The notes under the pieces are model-generated. The model made no database searches. It was not told the origin of the DNA and was given only the letters and a program-made list of their open reading frames with translations. A DNA stretch of 64,000 nt from Yponomeuta sedellus (Eukaryota; Arthropoda; Insecta; Lepidoptera; Yponomeutidae). Below, piece after piece: positions 44,431 through 57,765 of this stretch (position 1 is its first letter; the number at the start of each line of letters is the position of its first letter). The stretch covers positions 20,998,279 through 21,062,278 of the forward strand of contig OW203732.1 of NCBI GenBank assembly GCA_934045075.1, in the 5' to 3' direction. The position numbers and the translations under genes were made by a program.

Positions 44431-44721
44431 CGATAGTAATATATACGTGGTACTTAGTTAAACTATTCAGCAACACTGCGTTCATTGTGTGAGGAGAGAG
44501 CCGATTTCGAGCCCCATTTTTGGCTCGAATCTCGCGTATTTATTCGCGTGTATTAAAATGTATTCCGCTGGTTCACAAATGGACGAGTCCCACTCGACTC
44601 AATCGACCAATGCTGGTGGGGATTCGATTGTGCCTGCATTAGAGGTAGAGCCGTTACGCCGGTACAGACCGAGCGAACGAATGCGAACGAGCGAAGCTGA
44701 GCGAATAATGAAACACGAAAT
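44431..44721. other. Unassigned stretch with an open frame
   Basis: The plus frame at 44489-44725 (ending EPLRRYRPSERMRTSEAERI MKHEI) is charged and not obviously repetitive, but has no domain I recognise. Alternating gaacga/gagcga motifs could be repeat-derived. Confidence 0.3.
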
Positions 44722-44890
44722 TTAGCACTACAGGGCACAGACCTTCTCTCAGAGAGAGATTGGGGCCGTGGATTGACGATTTCAAGCGCTGTGGTATTTG
44801 AACACCTCAGAAACTCAAGTTTCCTCACGATGTGTTCCTTCACCGTTAACGAGTTGTATTGCTACAATTACTACACAAATGTACGTAGTT
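44722..44890 (-). mobile_element. SINE-E fragment
   Basis: cttctctcagagagagattg, tttcaagcgctgtggtattt, tttcctcacgatgtgttcct and ctacacaaatgtacgta; minus-oriented body without tRNA head. Confidence 0.7.
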
Positions 44891-45384
44891 CCGTACATCC
44901 GTAGGTACTCGTATTCTGATCATGATGATGATGACAGCATAACACAACACGTCTGTATCTCAGAAAGGAAGGCAGAGACCAGTTTGCTAAGATTCTGACA
45001 AATATCTTTCATTAGTCGATGCGTGCAAAAAAGAACTTGAGAACTCAAATAAGATAGCTCTTGTTAAGACACTTTCATTTTGTAGGGCCTTCAAATCACT
45101 CAAAATTCGTACTATAGCGTATGGGTCGGTTTCTGAATTGAGAATTGAGAAGTAAATACTTAAGTAACGTTCTGTCACGCTCTTTTCTGGGAAATTCGAA
45201 GAGACAGCAATACAGTTAACTATTTACTTCGAAAGTAGTTACTGCAAAATAACTATTTACTGGGAAATGCGGATCATCCGCATGTAGTAGAGCCTACCGC
45301 TCTCGAATCAAAACTTTAGTCCTTGGAAAAAGTGCCAAGCTTTTAGGTTCTCTGTGAGGAAACAGGCTTTTAGGTTAGTCTTAT
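44891..45384. other. Unassigned stretch
   Basis: Includes a LINE-K scrap (gtctgtatctcagaaaggaa ggcagagacc) at about 44950-44980. No gene. Confidence 0.35.
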
Positions 45385-45480
45385 ATAGATAGATAGATAG
45401 ATAGAATATTCTTTATTGCATGAACACCAGGGATTACATAAGAGACTTATAAAATAACAGTACAAGTGGCGGCCTTATTA
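45385..45480 (-). mobile_element. LINE-F 3' end fragment
   Basis: tagatagatagatagaatat tctttattgcatgaacacca gg ... caagtggcggccttattac; minus orientation, starting with a gata tail. Confidence 0.7.
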
Positions 45481-45777
45481 CGGCGGCTTAGCTTCTCTGT
45501 AAGGAAACCCGCGGCTTAGTTGGCTATTGACTAGTCTTTCCTGTGGGCTAGGCTGACTGCTTAGTGGCCTCAAGACTTAGGATGATGTATGTGGGCAAGC
45601 TTACACGATGTAAAACAAAGTCCTCGGCCCTGCAGCGTTCAAGTGGTCCCTTCACGCAACTAGTGTAAGTGAAGATGCCACTGGACGCTGTATAAGTAAT
45701 CTCATTACGTAGATGCAGAGCTTATCCGTAATGAACTCAGAGCGTGGCAGAGGCCTATGATAATACAGCCCAGGAGC
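45481..45777. other. Unassigned stretch
   Basis: Holds a second copy of ctagtgtaagtgaagatgcc actgg (about 45661). Short repeats cggcttag occur at 45482 and 45512. No gene. Confidence 0.35.
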
Positions 45778-46347
45778 TCTATTTTTGAATCACTCAATCG
45801 CGTCGAGCGCTCGATTTCTACTGATTTTCGTTCGACATACGAAATTCCGTATTTTTGAATCACTCGACTGCAACGAATGGTCCTTACCATTATGGTAAGG
45901 ACCATTCGTTGCAGTCGAGTGATTTAAATTCGTCTCGTATGTCGATCGATAGATTAATTGTCAAAATTTGTGTTAATTTCAAATCGAGGAGTTTGTTCTT
46001 TTGTGCCGAATTGACTTTTTGTTTCGACATTTTCGAACAAAAACAAACCATATTGTTCTTATTTACGATGTATTTACGTGTTTTGTTTGTTTTGCTACTA
46101 AAAGCAAAGATTTGTCATCTAAACAACCAATCAAACGAAATATTTTACGTTCCGTTTCCGTTACGGTAGTTTCCGGTTTTGTAATTTCTGCGTGGAACGG
46201 ATAAAATACAATACTTCAAATTGTACTGGCAACACTTCAGGCGAACGATTCAAAAATACGGAAAAACGAGATCATGCGACTTAGAAGACGAGTGTGACTT
46301 ATGTCGCATTCGACGATACAATTTCATACGAGTGATTCAAAAATAGA
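45778..46347. mobile_element. TIR element with an internal long hairpin
   Basis: The 18-bp inverted repeats tctatttttgaatcactc (45778-45795) and its complement (46330-46347) bound 570 bp. The TIR-like tatttttgaatcactcg recurs inside (about 45850) as the base of a perfect hairpin. No transposase frame recognised. Confidence 0.75.
45858..45924. repeat. Perfect hairpin, 33-bp stem, 1-nt centre
   Basis: aatcactcgactgcaacgaa ... ccttaccat (45858-45890), a single t, then the exact reverse complement (45892-45924). Confidence 0.97.
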
Positions 46348-46606
46348 TCTAGAGCGACACCGATCGTCAAGTACCTTTGATCGAATTCGTTCGCTCAGTC
46401 TCTAAGTAGCATTAGAATATTGGTGCCTCATGTGGAAATTAGCGTGTGAAAATAACTTTAACCGAATAATATGCATTGCGAATAAGCGAGGTGTTTTGAA
46501 ATCCTCGAGTCCATTTAAAAATTGAAAGTATTTTAATTTTTTGGTCTAGCTAGATCTAGCGTTTGGTCCAGCAGTAGTTGGACTTGAGATTTCTGCACTT
46601 AGCCTC
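46348..46606. other. Unassigned stretch
   Basis: Nothing recognised. Confidence 0.3.
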
Positions 46607-46608
46607 AG

Positions 46609-47006
46609 GCGTTGTCCTAATAGAACGCGAATGCGTGATCAATCATCGTAAGTTCGCGCGAATTTTACTCGTATGAACGCGCGATCACACATATTGAACT
46701 CTAATAGGTGTCCTAACTGACAATCGCATGACGCGGTCGCGCGACTCAAATGTTTAAAACTCTATTCGCGCGAACTTAGTTCGTACGAACGCGCGATCAA
46801 ACATATTGACGTCCATGGTTGTTGGTTTCGACCGTGCCACTGCCCTAGTCCACGGTCACGCTCGCTCCCGTCGTCAAATCGCGCGAGCGAGATTCGCGTA
46901 ATCGCCTATTCGCGTTCTATTAGGACACCCAGTTTTTGACGTCGCGCAAACACGCGATGGTCGCATCGCTCGCATCGCGCATTCGCGTTATATTAGGACA
47001 ACGCCT
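46609..47006. mobile_element. CGCG-rich TIR element (MITE)
   Basis: 28-bp inverted repeats starting ggcgttgtcctaata with one mismatch lie at the two ends. TCA or CTCA on both sides may be the target duplication. Internal copies of the end motif occur near 46699 (taataggtgtccta) and 46908 (gcgttctattaggacacc), and cgaacgcgcgatca(a/c)acatattga occurs twice. No coding capacity. Confidence 0.78.
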
Positions 47007-47019
47007 CACAGTTGAGTTA

Positions 47020-47270
47020 TTACATATTTTAAACTTTCGCGACTTGTACACATAGTTAGAATATTTTCGAGGCTTAATCGCGTAGTAATTTATTGCTATT
47101 TTACCTCGCCGTTTCGACGACATTACAGCCATCGTGGTCACGAGAAGACTGATGGCTAGCACCCGTTCGCATCTACGGCTGATGAGGTTTCAGACTACCC
47201 TCAATCAGCCATCACAAAGCACTACACTGACAATGTCGGACGATAAGCCATGCGACTTTTTTCTACTCGA
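47020..47270 (+). mobile_element. Longer copy of the element behind the 82-bp insertion
   Basis: ttttaaactttcgcgacttg, attttcgaggcttaatcgcg and tagtaatttattgctatttt match 14727-14808. It continues with acctcgccgtttcgacgaca and cgtggtcacgagaagactga, which look like further retroelement sequence. Confidence 0.6.
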
Positions 47271-47703
47271 ACACATCTTGATGACCGGATCCCACGTTTG
47301 AATGTGGAATGTGGTTTCAAACTGTCGCAAACGCAAACTAGTTGGGTTATTGTACGTAGCAAGCGCTGAGGTATTTTAACTCTTCAGAAACCGTTTAAAC
47401 GAATTTGTAATTTATAAGCGTAATCTAACTCTTAAATACAGATAGTATTACTTAACTTAAACTTAAACCTTAGGAATGTAATGCATCTTTTCTAAGCCCG
47501 CTTATTATGTATGGTTTATTGAGCGTAAGTACCTATCAATAGTGTCCAATTAATACTGTGTTTTTCATGTCACAAATTTCCAAATAGTTATAAATACTGG
47601 TGAAATGTTAGGTAGTGAGATTAAGGAATAATTAATATTTACTGTGTAAATGTTAGTTGCACCTATGTTTATGATTAAATAAAGGAAATTGAAATGAATG
47701 AAT

Positions 47704-47880
47704 GAACTCTTCAGACACTTGGGTTATTTTCCTTCACCATCAGCGCATGGTATTGCTATTATAATTTCACAAATGTACATAACTTAGAAAATAAAGTCAT
47801 TGGTACATGCCGGGATTCAAACCCGCGACCTCCCGATTGACAAGCCGGCGTTCCACCGCTCCGCTACCACCGCTCTAGGA
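47704..47880 (-). mobile_element. SINE-E-like copy with tRNA head
   Basis: Minus strand: agagcggtggtagcggagcg ... ggtcgcgggtttgaatcccg gcatg, then gactttattttctaagttat and gaaggaaaataacccaag. Lies directly upstream of the tetranucleotide arrays. Confidence 0.75.
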
Positions 47881-47940
47881 GGGGCATTCAGTCCAATGTG
47901 TGATTCATTCAAATCGTTATCCAAGGAAGTTTGGAAGCTC

Positions 47941-48793
47941 GCTCGCTCACTCACTCACTCGCTCGCTCACTCACTCACTCACTCACTCACTCACTCACTC
48001 CCTCCCTCCCTCCCTCCCTCCCTCCCTCCCTCCCTCCCTCCCTCCCTCACTCACTCACTCACTCACTCACTCACTCACTCACTCACTCACTCACTCACTC
48101 ACTCACTCACTCACTCACTCACTCACTCACTCACTCACTCACTCACTCACTCACTCACTCACTCACTCACTCACTCACTCACTCACTCACTCACTCACTC
48201 ACTCACTCACTCACTCACTCACTCACTCACTCACTCACTCACTCACTCACTCACTCACTCACTCACTCACTCACTCACTCACTCACTCACTCACTCACTC
48301 ACTCACTCACTCACTCACTCACTCACTCACTCACTCACTCACTCACTCACTCACTCACTCACTCACTCACTCACTCACTCACTCACTCACTCACTCACTC
48401 ACTCACTCACTCACTCACTCACTCACTCACTCACTCACTCACTCACTCACTCACTCACTCACTCACTCACTCACTCACTCACTCACTCACTCACTCACTC
48501 ACTCACTCACTCACTCACTCACTCACTCACTCACTCACTCACTCACTCACTCACTCACTCACTCACTCACTCACTCACTCACTCACTCACTCACTCACTC
48601 ACTCACTCACTCACTCACTCACTCACTCACTCACTCACTCACTCACTCACTCACTCACTCACTCACTCACTCACTCACTCACTCACTCACTCACTCACTC
48701 ACTCACTCACTCACTCACTCACTCACTCACTCACTCACTCACTCACTCACTCACTCACTCACTCACTCACTCACTCACTCACTCACTCACTCA
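47941..48793 (+). repeat. (CTCA)n microsatellite with a (CTCC)n block
   Basis: About 853 bp of CTCA units, starting with a few CTCG units. A pure CTCC block occupies about 47999-48048. Confidence 0.99.
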
Positions 48794-48796
48794 TTC

Positions 48797-51127
<2,331 letters not shown>

Positions 51128-51791
51128 ATTTAGATAATTGTATTTTAAAATAGAAGCAGTTTTATATATTTATTAGCTAACGTAAAAGTCACCAATCCCA
51201 TTATGAAACCTTTTGTGTCGCATTGTTAAGGAATTATTACGAGGCATGTAAGATCAGGTATGAAAAGGAACCCTTATAATCAGTGCAACCAATTAATTTT
51301 TGTCAGATCGATTCAGTGATGTTCTATGAAGTTACTCATTCGATTTTTCATCACAATCGATGGCATGTTGAAGTTTTAATCGATTAGAAGATATGACGCG
51401 TCGAGTTGAGTAGCACAAGTTATACAATGAGCAGTTTTCATCACAAATTCACAAATCAATTCAAAGACGGCGCTGACAGGTGTGGTCATAGAAGAACCGG
51501 AATACGGCTGTCAAAATTAATCTGCGCTGAGCAAAAATTTACAGAGGGTCCCTGTTTTTCTATCTGCATGTCTATAAGCGCAATCTATGAAGCGATTTTA
51601 GGATTTGTCCGGAAAACTGCTCATCAAAATATGATTAGATACTAGACATCGAATAGTGTCAATGAAACAGACATTCCTGTATTAATAGGATTTATACATA
51701 GGAAATTCCTGAAGATATATTAAGCTTGCCTGAAACGCGGTTCAAAAAATATGTTAAGCACACTTTGCTTCAAGAGGGCTACTGTATTATG
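51128..51791. other. Unassigned stretch
   Basis: Nothing recognised. The 79-codon plus frame (51406-51645) shows no domain. Confidence 0.35.
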
Positions 51792-52285
51792 ATGCTCCCA
51801 CATTGCCGTTAGAAAATGTTTAGTAACGTTAGTAAAAATTTGTTAGCAAACATTTAATCACAAATGTTAAAAAATGTTTTCATGTTAGAAAATGTTTAGT
51901 AACGTTAAGTTAACAAATTATAACAAAACAAATTATAAGAAAACTAAACATGTGTCTTAAATTGTAAACCTTTCATCAAGGCTTAAAATAAAAGGTAAAA
52001 TGAAAGCTATTACTATGAGCAAATCCTCTTTTCGTGTAGACTCCCTCAGAACGCTAACCAAACTGCGAGCAAACACCCAGATTTGAATGTTACAAAAATG
52101 TTAGTAAACATTAGTAAACATTTTCTATTAGTGTAGGAGCACCTTTTGTTTGTAAACCTTTCATCAAGGCTTAAAATAAAAGGTAAAATGAAAGCTATTA
52201 CAATGAGCAAATCCTCTTCCATTTTCGTGTTGACGCCCTCAGAACGCTAACCAAACTGCGAGCCAACACCCAGATTAAATGTTAC

Positions 52286-52312
52286 AAAAATTTAAAAACC
52301 TATTTAGAGGCT
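52286..52312. mobile_element. 27-bp SINE-A terminal scrap with its own target duplication
   Basis: The terminal motif aaaaacctatttagaggct and its flanking a/t bases split ttacaaaaa into a direct duplicate. The uninterrupted sequence is visible in the sister block near 52090. Confidence 0.75.
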
Positions 52313-52425
52313 AAAAATTACAAAAATGTTAGTAAACATTAGTAAACATTTTCTATTAGTGTAGGAGCACTAATAACATGTAACAGTTCCTAACAAAATG
52401 TAACAATTGACAACATTTGTTAGTA

Positions 52426-52728
52426 CAGTGGAGCGTCGATTATCCGAACTAATTGGGGGAAATGGGTGTTCGGAAAATCGGTATTTTCGGATAATCGAAC
52501 TACCTATATATTGATTAAGCCATACATATTTACGTACCGTAAATAAAAACCATGTTACATTTATATCTTTAATGACAAAGAGGAAATAAACAAAAAAAGT
52601 GCAGAAAATCTTGTAGTAAATCTTGTCTTTACTAATTACAATTAATGTTAAAAAAAATCTTGAACCTTCGTCTGTTCGGATAAGCGGTCGTTCGGTTAAG
52701 CGACGTTCGGATAATCGACGCTCTACTG
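52426..52728. mobile_element. pogo/Tigger-like MITE
   Basis: Ends cagtggagcgtcgattatcc and its complement (near ggataatcgacgctctactg), TA on both sides (52424-52425, 52729-52730). CAGT..A.C.TCG.TTA.CCGA ends are typical of the pogo/Tigger branch of Tc1/mariner. 303 bp, no transposase. Confidence 0.88.
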
Positions 52729-52788
52729 TAAATGTTTATATGTTAGAAAATGTTTGCAAACATTTTCTAACGGCAATGTGGGAGCACC

Positions 52789-53257
52789 ATTACGGTATTA
52801 TAAAGGATTATTTAGATAAGAACAAGAATAATATTGATTAATAAAATAGGTACACAGTTATGCATTTTAATAGTGGTCTCTATAATAAACGCATAGCCTA
52901 CTAGATGACAATGATATCTATATATATGATATATATAATGATATCTGTGTTTTATAATAATTTTATTTTATTTTATTTTTATTAGGGAAAACAACAGCTT
53001 CTTATAGTATTATTATACAATCGTTTTTTACATACAGTATAGCCAATAATAGTTTTCCTCGACTGTTTTACTTAACACAGTTGCTGAGACGTGAAAAAAA
53101 AGAAACAAAAAATAAACATGAAAAAACATGAAACAGGTGAGTCTGAAAATGCAGTTTTAACTTGCTAATTAAATGGCAAACATATATAAGTTTATATATA
53201 TATTTAATATGATATTACGTTACATAAATAAAATATGTAATATACTACATACAAATA
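52789..53257. other. AT-rich stretch
   Basis: Low-complexity TA and A runs (52911-52945, 53195-53250). No gene. Confidence 0.4.
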
Positions 53258-53600
53258 TATAAATAAATAAATAAATAAATAAATAGTACAATTATTATAT
53301 GTTTAGAATATAATTGTACAAAACAGGTGGGTGCTTAGCCCTACGATTATAAATCTTGGGATCGGAAAACCAGCACTATTAATACCAGAAGGGGACCTTA
53401 TTTTGATCTTATATATTACTTGCGGATATTTATATATGTAACTGAGTAATATAGGTACATAAGAACAAACGTCTTAGCCCTACGACTACTAAGTCTTGGG
53501 GTCGGAGAACCACTAAGCATAAGTTATATATTGGGTGTGATTAGCGATAACAGAAAAAAAAACAATGTAGGTCATTGAGTTTAGTGGACTTGGTCATCAT
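53258..53600 (-). mobile_element. 3' UTR and (AAAT)n tail of a LINE
   Basis: A short AAAT run (53258-53286) followed by two similar blocks (cttagccctacgattataaa tcttggg and cttagccctacgactactaa gtcttgggg) leads into the coding remnant at 53606-54215. This fits the 3' end of that LINE on the minus strand. Confidence 0.55.
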
Positions 53601-53605
53601 TGAAG

Positions 53606-54215
53606 TTAGCTATTGGCGTCAGATAATTTCAGGCGAATGTAATTTTTAAATGTATGCTTCGTTTGAACAAATGGGTCTGAATCATTAAACTTATCGTTAA
53701 ATGTACGTGGCAAACGAGTGAGAACTGCGTTTTTACCATAATTTGTGGAATGGAAAGGTACGTGAAACAGCGACGGTTTGTGTCTAGATATTCTGACTGG
53801 TACCTGTATACCAATTTGATTAAGTAGTGCAGGACAGTCCAAGCCTCCCCTTACGATGTCATAGAGAAAACCCATATCAAGCATAACACGTCTTTCCTCC
53901 AGGGTAAGTAATCTGAAACCACGACAGCTTTCTATTAAGTGTTTGCAGTTTTTTTAAATTTGTAATTAAGATGCTCTATAAACTTTTTTTGTATGCGCTC
54001 TATTTGTTTAGTATACTTGGCATAATGAGGGTTCCACACGGGACTAGCATATTCTAGTACACTTCGGACATATGCGTAATAAACTACTTTTATGCTCGCA
54101 ATTAATTTAAATGGTTAACAAGTACGCATTACAAAACCTAGACTGCGGTATGCTTTGTTGACAATCTCATCAATGTGATTACTCATAAGCATTTTACAGT
54201 CTAGTGTTAATTACG
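53606..54215 (-). pseudogene. Jockey-like LINE reverse transcriptase C-terminus
   Basis: The minus strand first reads SNHIDEIVNKAYRSLGFVMR, VVYYAYVRSVLEYASPVWNP and HYAKYTKQIERIQKKFIEHL. The YVRSVLEYAS..WNP...YI..IE..QKKF motif is the classic segment after the polymerase core of Jockey-type LINEs. A stop (after MRTC) and a frameshift near 53950 interrupt it. The last frame (MLDMGFLYDIVRGGLDCPAL ... RNYIRLK-like end) is open to the stop at 53606. Not functional. Confidence 0.85.
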
Positions 54216-54237
54216 TAAACTCTGTTAATTAAGAACT

Positions 54238-54385
54238 TTAAAAACACTAAGTTTGGAGTTTTTTTGTCCATTTTTTCTCCAAAATGATCTAGATTTTGAA
54301 ATGGACACCTAGTTTGAATTGTAACGTTCATTAAGCCGCAGTTTCTGCGCTACTTTGAATAAAACCATTTCATTTCATTTATAGA
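54238..54385 (+). mobile_element. LINE-G 3' end
   Basis: aagtttggagtttttttgtc, gaaatggacacctagtttga, cgttcattaagccgcagttt and a catttcatttcattt tail. Other copies: 39385-39720, 54755-54990. Confidence 0.75.
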
Positions 54386-54754
54386 ACAACTATGAATTTT
54401 AGAGACTCTTCTCTAAAAATAAACACCCCCAAACCAACTGACCGGTGTTCCCTCCACAACCGCAAACATGCGCCGGCTGCCAACAAAGTACTTCGAAAGT
54501 GATTTAAAAATTGCACACAATTCCGGCAATTTTAATAGAGTTTCGACCGCTTTCGACTTTCTGTGGCACAAAACATCACTACGCGTCGAAACACTCGACG
54601 AAACAAAAAGTTGGGAATAATAAATCCAAGCAGAGCTTCTTTCGTGCTCGAAAACACTGGTACAGTCAACGGCCTGTCCCTTAAGGCTACTTTTGGACCA
54701 TCATCATCATCATCAGCCCACTATGTCCACACCTAGGGGCACAGGTTTCTTCCC
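54386..54754. other. Unassigned stretch
   Basis: No gene. tcatcatcatcatcagccca at about 54700 is a LINE-type junction scrap. Confidence 0.35.
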
Positions 54755-54990
54755 TGAGATGAAATGAAATGAAAAGGTTTCATTCAAAGTAGCGCAGAAA
54801 CTGCGCCTTAATGAACGTTACAATTCAAACTAGGTAAGATAAGATAAGAATATTCTTTATTGTACACTGGAAATACTACAAATACAAAACAATTGCAAAT
54901 ATACATAGTACAATTGGCGGCCTTATTGCTAAAAGCAATTACTAAACACAACTAGCAAAGCTAGGTGTCCATATCAAAATCTAGATCATT
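54755..54990 (-). mobile_element. LINE-G 3' end split by a LINE-F 3' end
   Basis: The LINE-G part (aaatgaaatgaaaaggtttc ... aacgttacaattcaaactag gt) stops at about 54834 and resumes with ctaggtgtccatatcaaaat at about 54960. Between them is a minus-oriented LINE-F end (gataagaatattctttattg ... gcggccttattgctaaaagc). ctaggt on both sides is the probable target duplication. Confidence 0.78.
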
Positions 54991-55156
54991 GGGGAAGGTA
55001 AGTTTTGGTGTCGCAGTACTGTTTAGGCATGTTAGATTTGGTATGACTTTTATACCATCCAAAATGTATTGTGTATAATATCATAAAAAAATACTTTGGT
55101 CGTACTCAATGCAAAATTAATAATTTTAATATTATTATTATTTCTTGTTGATATGG

Positions 55157-55215
55157 CGACAGGTATAGGCCATACTGCACCACGGAGGCTAAGTCCGGAT
55201 TGGTGGACTTTTGGA
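55157..55215 (-). mobile_element. SINE-5S scrap
   Basis: caggtataggccatactgca ccacggaggctaagtccgga ttggtgga. Confidence 0.6.
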
Positions 55216-55227
55216 TACGAACGTATA

Positions 55228-55325
55228 TCAAAATCTCGTGTCACAGTGTTTATTATCCACCTCCTCAGAAACGGCTTCACCGATTTTTATGACAATATTT
55301 TGTATATTTGTTAGGTCTGAGAATA
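55228..55325 (+). repeat. Dispersed 'aatctcgtgtc' repeat, second copy
   Basis: tcaaaatctcgtgtcacagt, cagaaacggcttcaccgatt, gttaggtctgag. Related to 42435-42610. Confidence 0.55.
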
Positions 55326-56790
55326 AAAGAACTTTGGACTTTACATCTACGTAACGATTTAATTTATACAGTGTTCAAGGGCGCCTTAATTCACACTAAA
55401 TAGGTGATGTGACGACTCGGACGCTGCAGTACCTCTTTAGGAACAAAGCATTAATATTTGACAAACCACTTGGCCAACAGGACAACTGTACATAGCAAAA
55501 GTCGTTCTTTCAGAAGAAATGCTGTTTATTGTACCGAAAAAGAAAATATATTATTTTACACAGGAGGCTAGCACAAAAGCCCGTAGATATAGACGAAGAA
55601 AAAAAATTAAACCTCCCCTTTTAATTCTATGGCTTTGTTGCGCAAAAAACCTTGTAACAATGGGTGACATCGCTTGACAGTTATTATTGCCGGGTGCCTT
55701 TTAAGCAGGATTTTTCAATATTCATCTACCTCCATGCCTCTTTTTATCATAATAAATGATCACACAATTGAGCGAAAGAACTAAGGACCTGTTGAAATCT
55801 TTTGCATTATTAAGTTTAAGAGAATGCTCAGGCTGGTATGAGGTAAGATTTTTTTTTATTATGCAACAGAGCACATAACGTAAAGACCGGCAAAGTACGA
55901 TACGAACTCACGCTCGAAGGGTTCCTTACCATTATCTTTACAACATTTGACAGATGCATAGACAAATAGTGGCGTCTTAGTAATAAGGTCCTTAAAGTTT
56001 GGATACGGAAACCTAAAAACATGTAAAATACAGAGTACAATTGGCGAACGATAGCAGAAGATATTTTGAGTCACGTTAAATAGTAATATTTTCTTCTATA
56101 TAATTTATTAGAACAGTACCTTTCACAATTTATGAAGCTAGCTAGACCTTCAGTTTATTTAAGTAATTATATTTAACGGGTCTAATCGCGATTTACATTT
56201 TTTCACACTTTGGAAACATTGCATTTGCCATGTCCATTATTGTTTGTAATTTACATGTTTTCTAGGTTCTCGAGAAATTCTATAAATGTTTTCGTTGATT
56301 AATATAGTCTTGAAACATAAGGTTTTACACAATTTTAATAAATTTAAGCCTCTACGCTATCTTATTTGCTCTACTGTTATCTCAGTCTCCTTGAAATCAT
56401 TATCCTAAAAATAATGTTTTTAAGTTGTAGTAGGACTAAAATCTGTAAATATAGTTCACTTTTAGAAATAAACATAAAATGCACGAACATTTTATTATTC
56501 ATCTTATTTCTTGAACACACGTTTTAGTAGTATAAATATTACCTATCTGACATGGTTATCTGTTACAACTCGGCCTTTTTAAATGAACAACAATTTCTTG
56601 TGTCCAATCGTTACCGGTAAAATATAACAGGACGTAAATCTGCAAAACCACTTAAAAAACAAATTTCAAGACGTATTTCACGAATTGCGCATTTATAAAT
56701 AAGCCCGTAAGCTATCTATAAAAAATAACTATCTAGGTGGTAACTAACAAGCCCTAGTCTCTGGCTACCTCTCCAGGATATAGGCGTAAG
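55326..56790. other. Unassigned AT-rich stretch
   Basis: No gene supported. The segment 55850-56045 (two overlapping minus frames, ending aatacagagtacaattggcg) may be a decayed LINE 3' end. Confidence 0.35.
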
Positions 56791-56875
56791 TTTATGAATT
56801 GCATGTGTTTAAAGTTTCAACATTTTCATTTATGAATAAGTTTATGAATTGCATATGTTTAAAGTTTCAACAAGT
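56791..56875 (+). repeat. Short tandem duplication
   Basis: gtttatgaattgcat(g/a)tgttt aaagtttcaaca occurs twice, about 50 bp apart. Confidence 0.85.
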
Positions 56876-57239
56876 ACATTTTCGAAGAAAAGCTTATTTG
56901 TGAAGCAGGATCAGACTTTAACATATCTACATGATAAGTTTTGGCAGGTCCACACTTATCACGTTTAGTTTGCTTAAGAGATAGGTCCTTTTTTTTTTAG
57001 GCAAAGAAGACATTGAATTTTTTTTATAATACTGTAAAGGTATTTGCTCTTTGAGTTTTTATTGTTTTAGTAAGACAATGATCTTACTAAAACAATAAAT
57101 ATTTTTTACAAAGTGGTATTAACTCAACAGCGGGCTCCAGAAAGGTCTGGTGAAACTTCATTTACGTTATCTTAAAATAAATAAATTTGATTTTTAGAAT
57201 GTTGATGATACCTTTCGAGAATATCAAAGGGGACCGAGT
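56876..57239. other. Unassigned stretch
   Basis: Contains the hairpin at 57058-57099. Otherwise nothing recognised. Confidence 0.35.
57058..57099. repeat. Hairpin, 18-bp stem
   Basis: tttattgttttagtaaga, loop caatga, then the exact reverse complement. Confidence 0.95.
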
Positions 57240-57330
57240 CCCGGCCGGGTCATTGTCGAACATCTATACTATACAGGGCGTCCCACGGCTATGCCACATG
57301 GAGGGAAAGTACCTTTAATATTGTAGATGG
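57240..57330 (+). repeat. Dispersed 'gggcgtcccacggctatgcc' repeat
   Basis: cagggcgtcccacggctatg ccacatggaggg resembles the sequence at the inner edges of IR1 (16468-16515, 17953-18001). Confidence 0.6.
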
Positions 57331-57549
57331 AACATTTTAATGAAAGAAGACATTATTTTAATTTCAAAAACAATCTAAACTGCATTCATAGATTTTTAAA
57401 TAATTACACTGTTGAACCGAGAATCGAACCCGCTACACGTGAAACAAAATTACGCTGTAGCTTTATCACACCGATCGGAAGGCTTCATCATAATGATTAT
57501 TTTTTGCTAAATTACATACTATGAGAAATAAAAGGAAGGCCAATATTGA

Positions 57550-57765
57550 CGGCCTTGGTGGCGCAGCGGATTGGCGGCCGGGTCAAACTAGGAAACGATT
57601 TTTTCTAGTTTGTCTCGGGTCTTGGATGTTATCTATGTATTTATTGTACTAAATCTATCGTCGAGTTAGCACCTGTAGCACAAGTCGTATAGTTGTTCTT
57701 AGTATAGGGTTAACACGATCTGTGTATTACGAGTATGTCCATGAATATTTTTTTATTTTTTTTTT
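57550..57765 (+). mobile_element. SINE-C copy with deleted tRNA middle
   Basis: ggccttggtggcgcagcgga runs directly to cggccgggtcaaactaggaa, removing the anticodon and variable regions. The body (ctcgggtcttggatgttatc, ctatcgtcgagttagcacct) and AT tail are intact. Confidence 0.8.

Larger units (their letters stand above)
51792..52788. mobile_element. TIR element with internal duplication and nested insertions
   Basis: Terminal inverted repeats of about 30 bp (tgctcccacattgccgttag aaaatgttt) lie at 51793-51822 and about 52759-52787. Inside, a block of about 190 bp (cctttcatcaaggcttaaaa ... tttctattagtgtaggagca cc) is present twice (about 51968 and 52155). The second block carries a 27-bp SINE-A scrap, and a pogo-like MITE sits at 52426-52728. 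attagtaaacattttctatt motifs make the interior rich in partial end repeats. Confidence 0.85.

Noticed and set aside
44489..44725. 78-codon plus frame as a conserved small protein
   Set aside because: Composition is shaped by gaacga/gagcga motifs and no known domain is visible.
57058..57099. Hairpin as a bacterial-type terminator
   Set aside because: The context is eukaryotic and repeat-rich; the stem is AT-rich and there is no adjacent gene.
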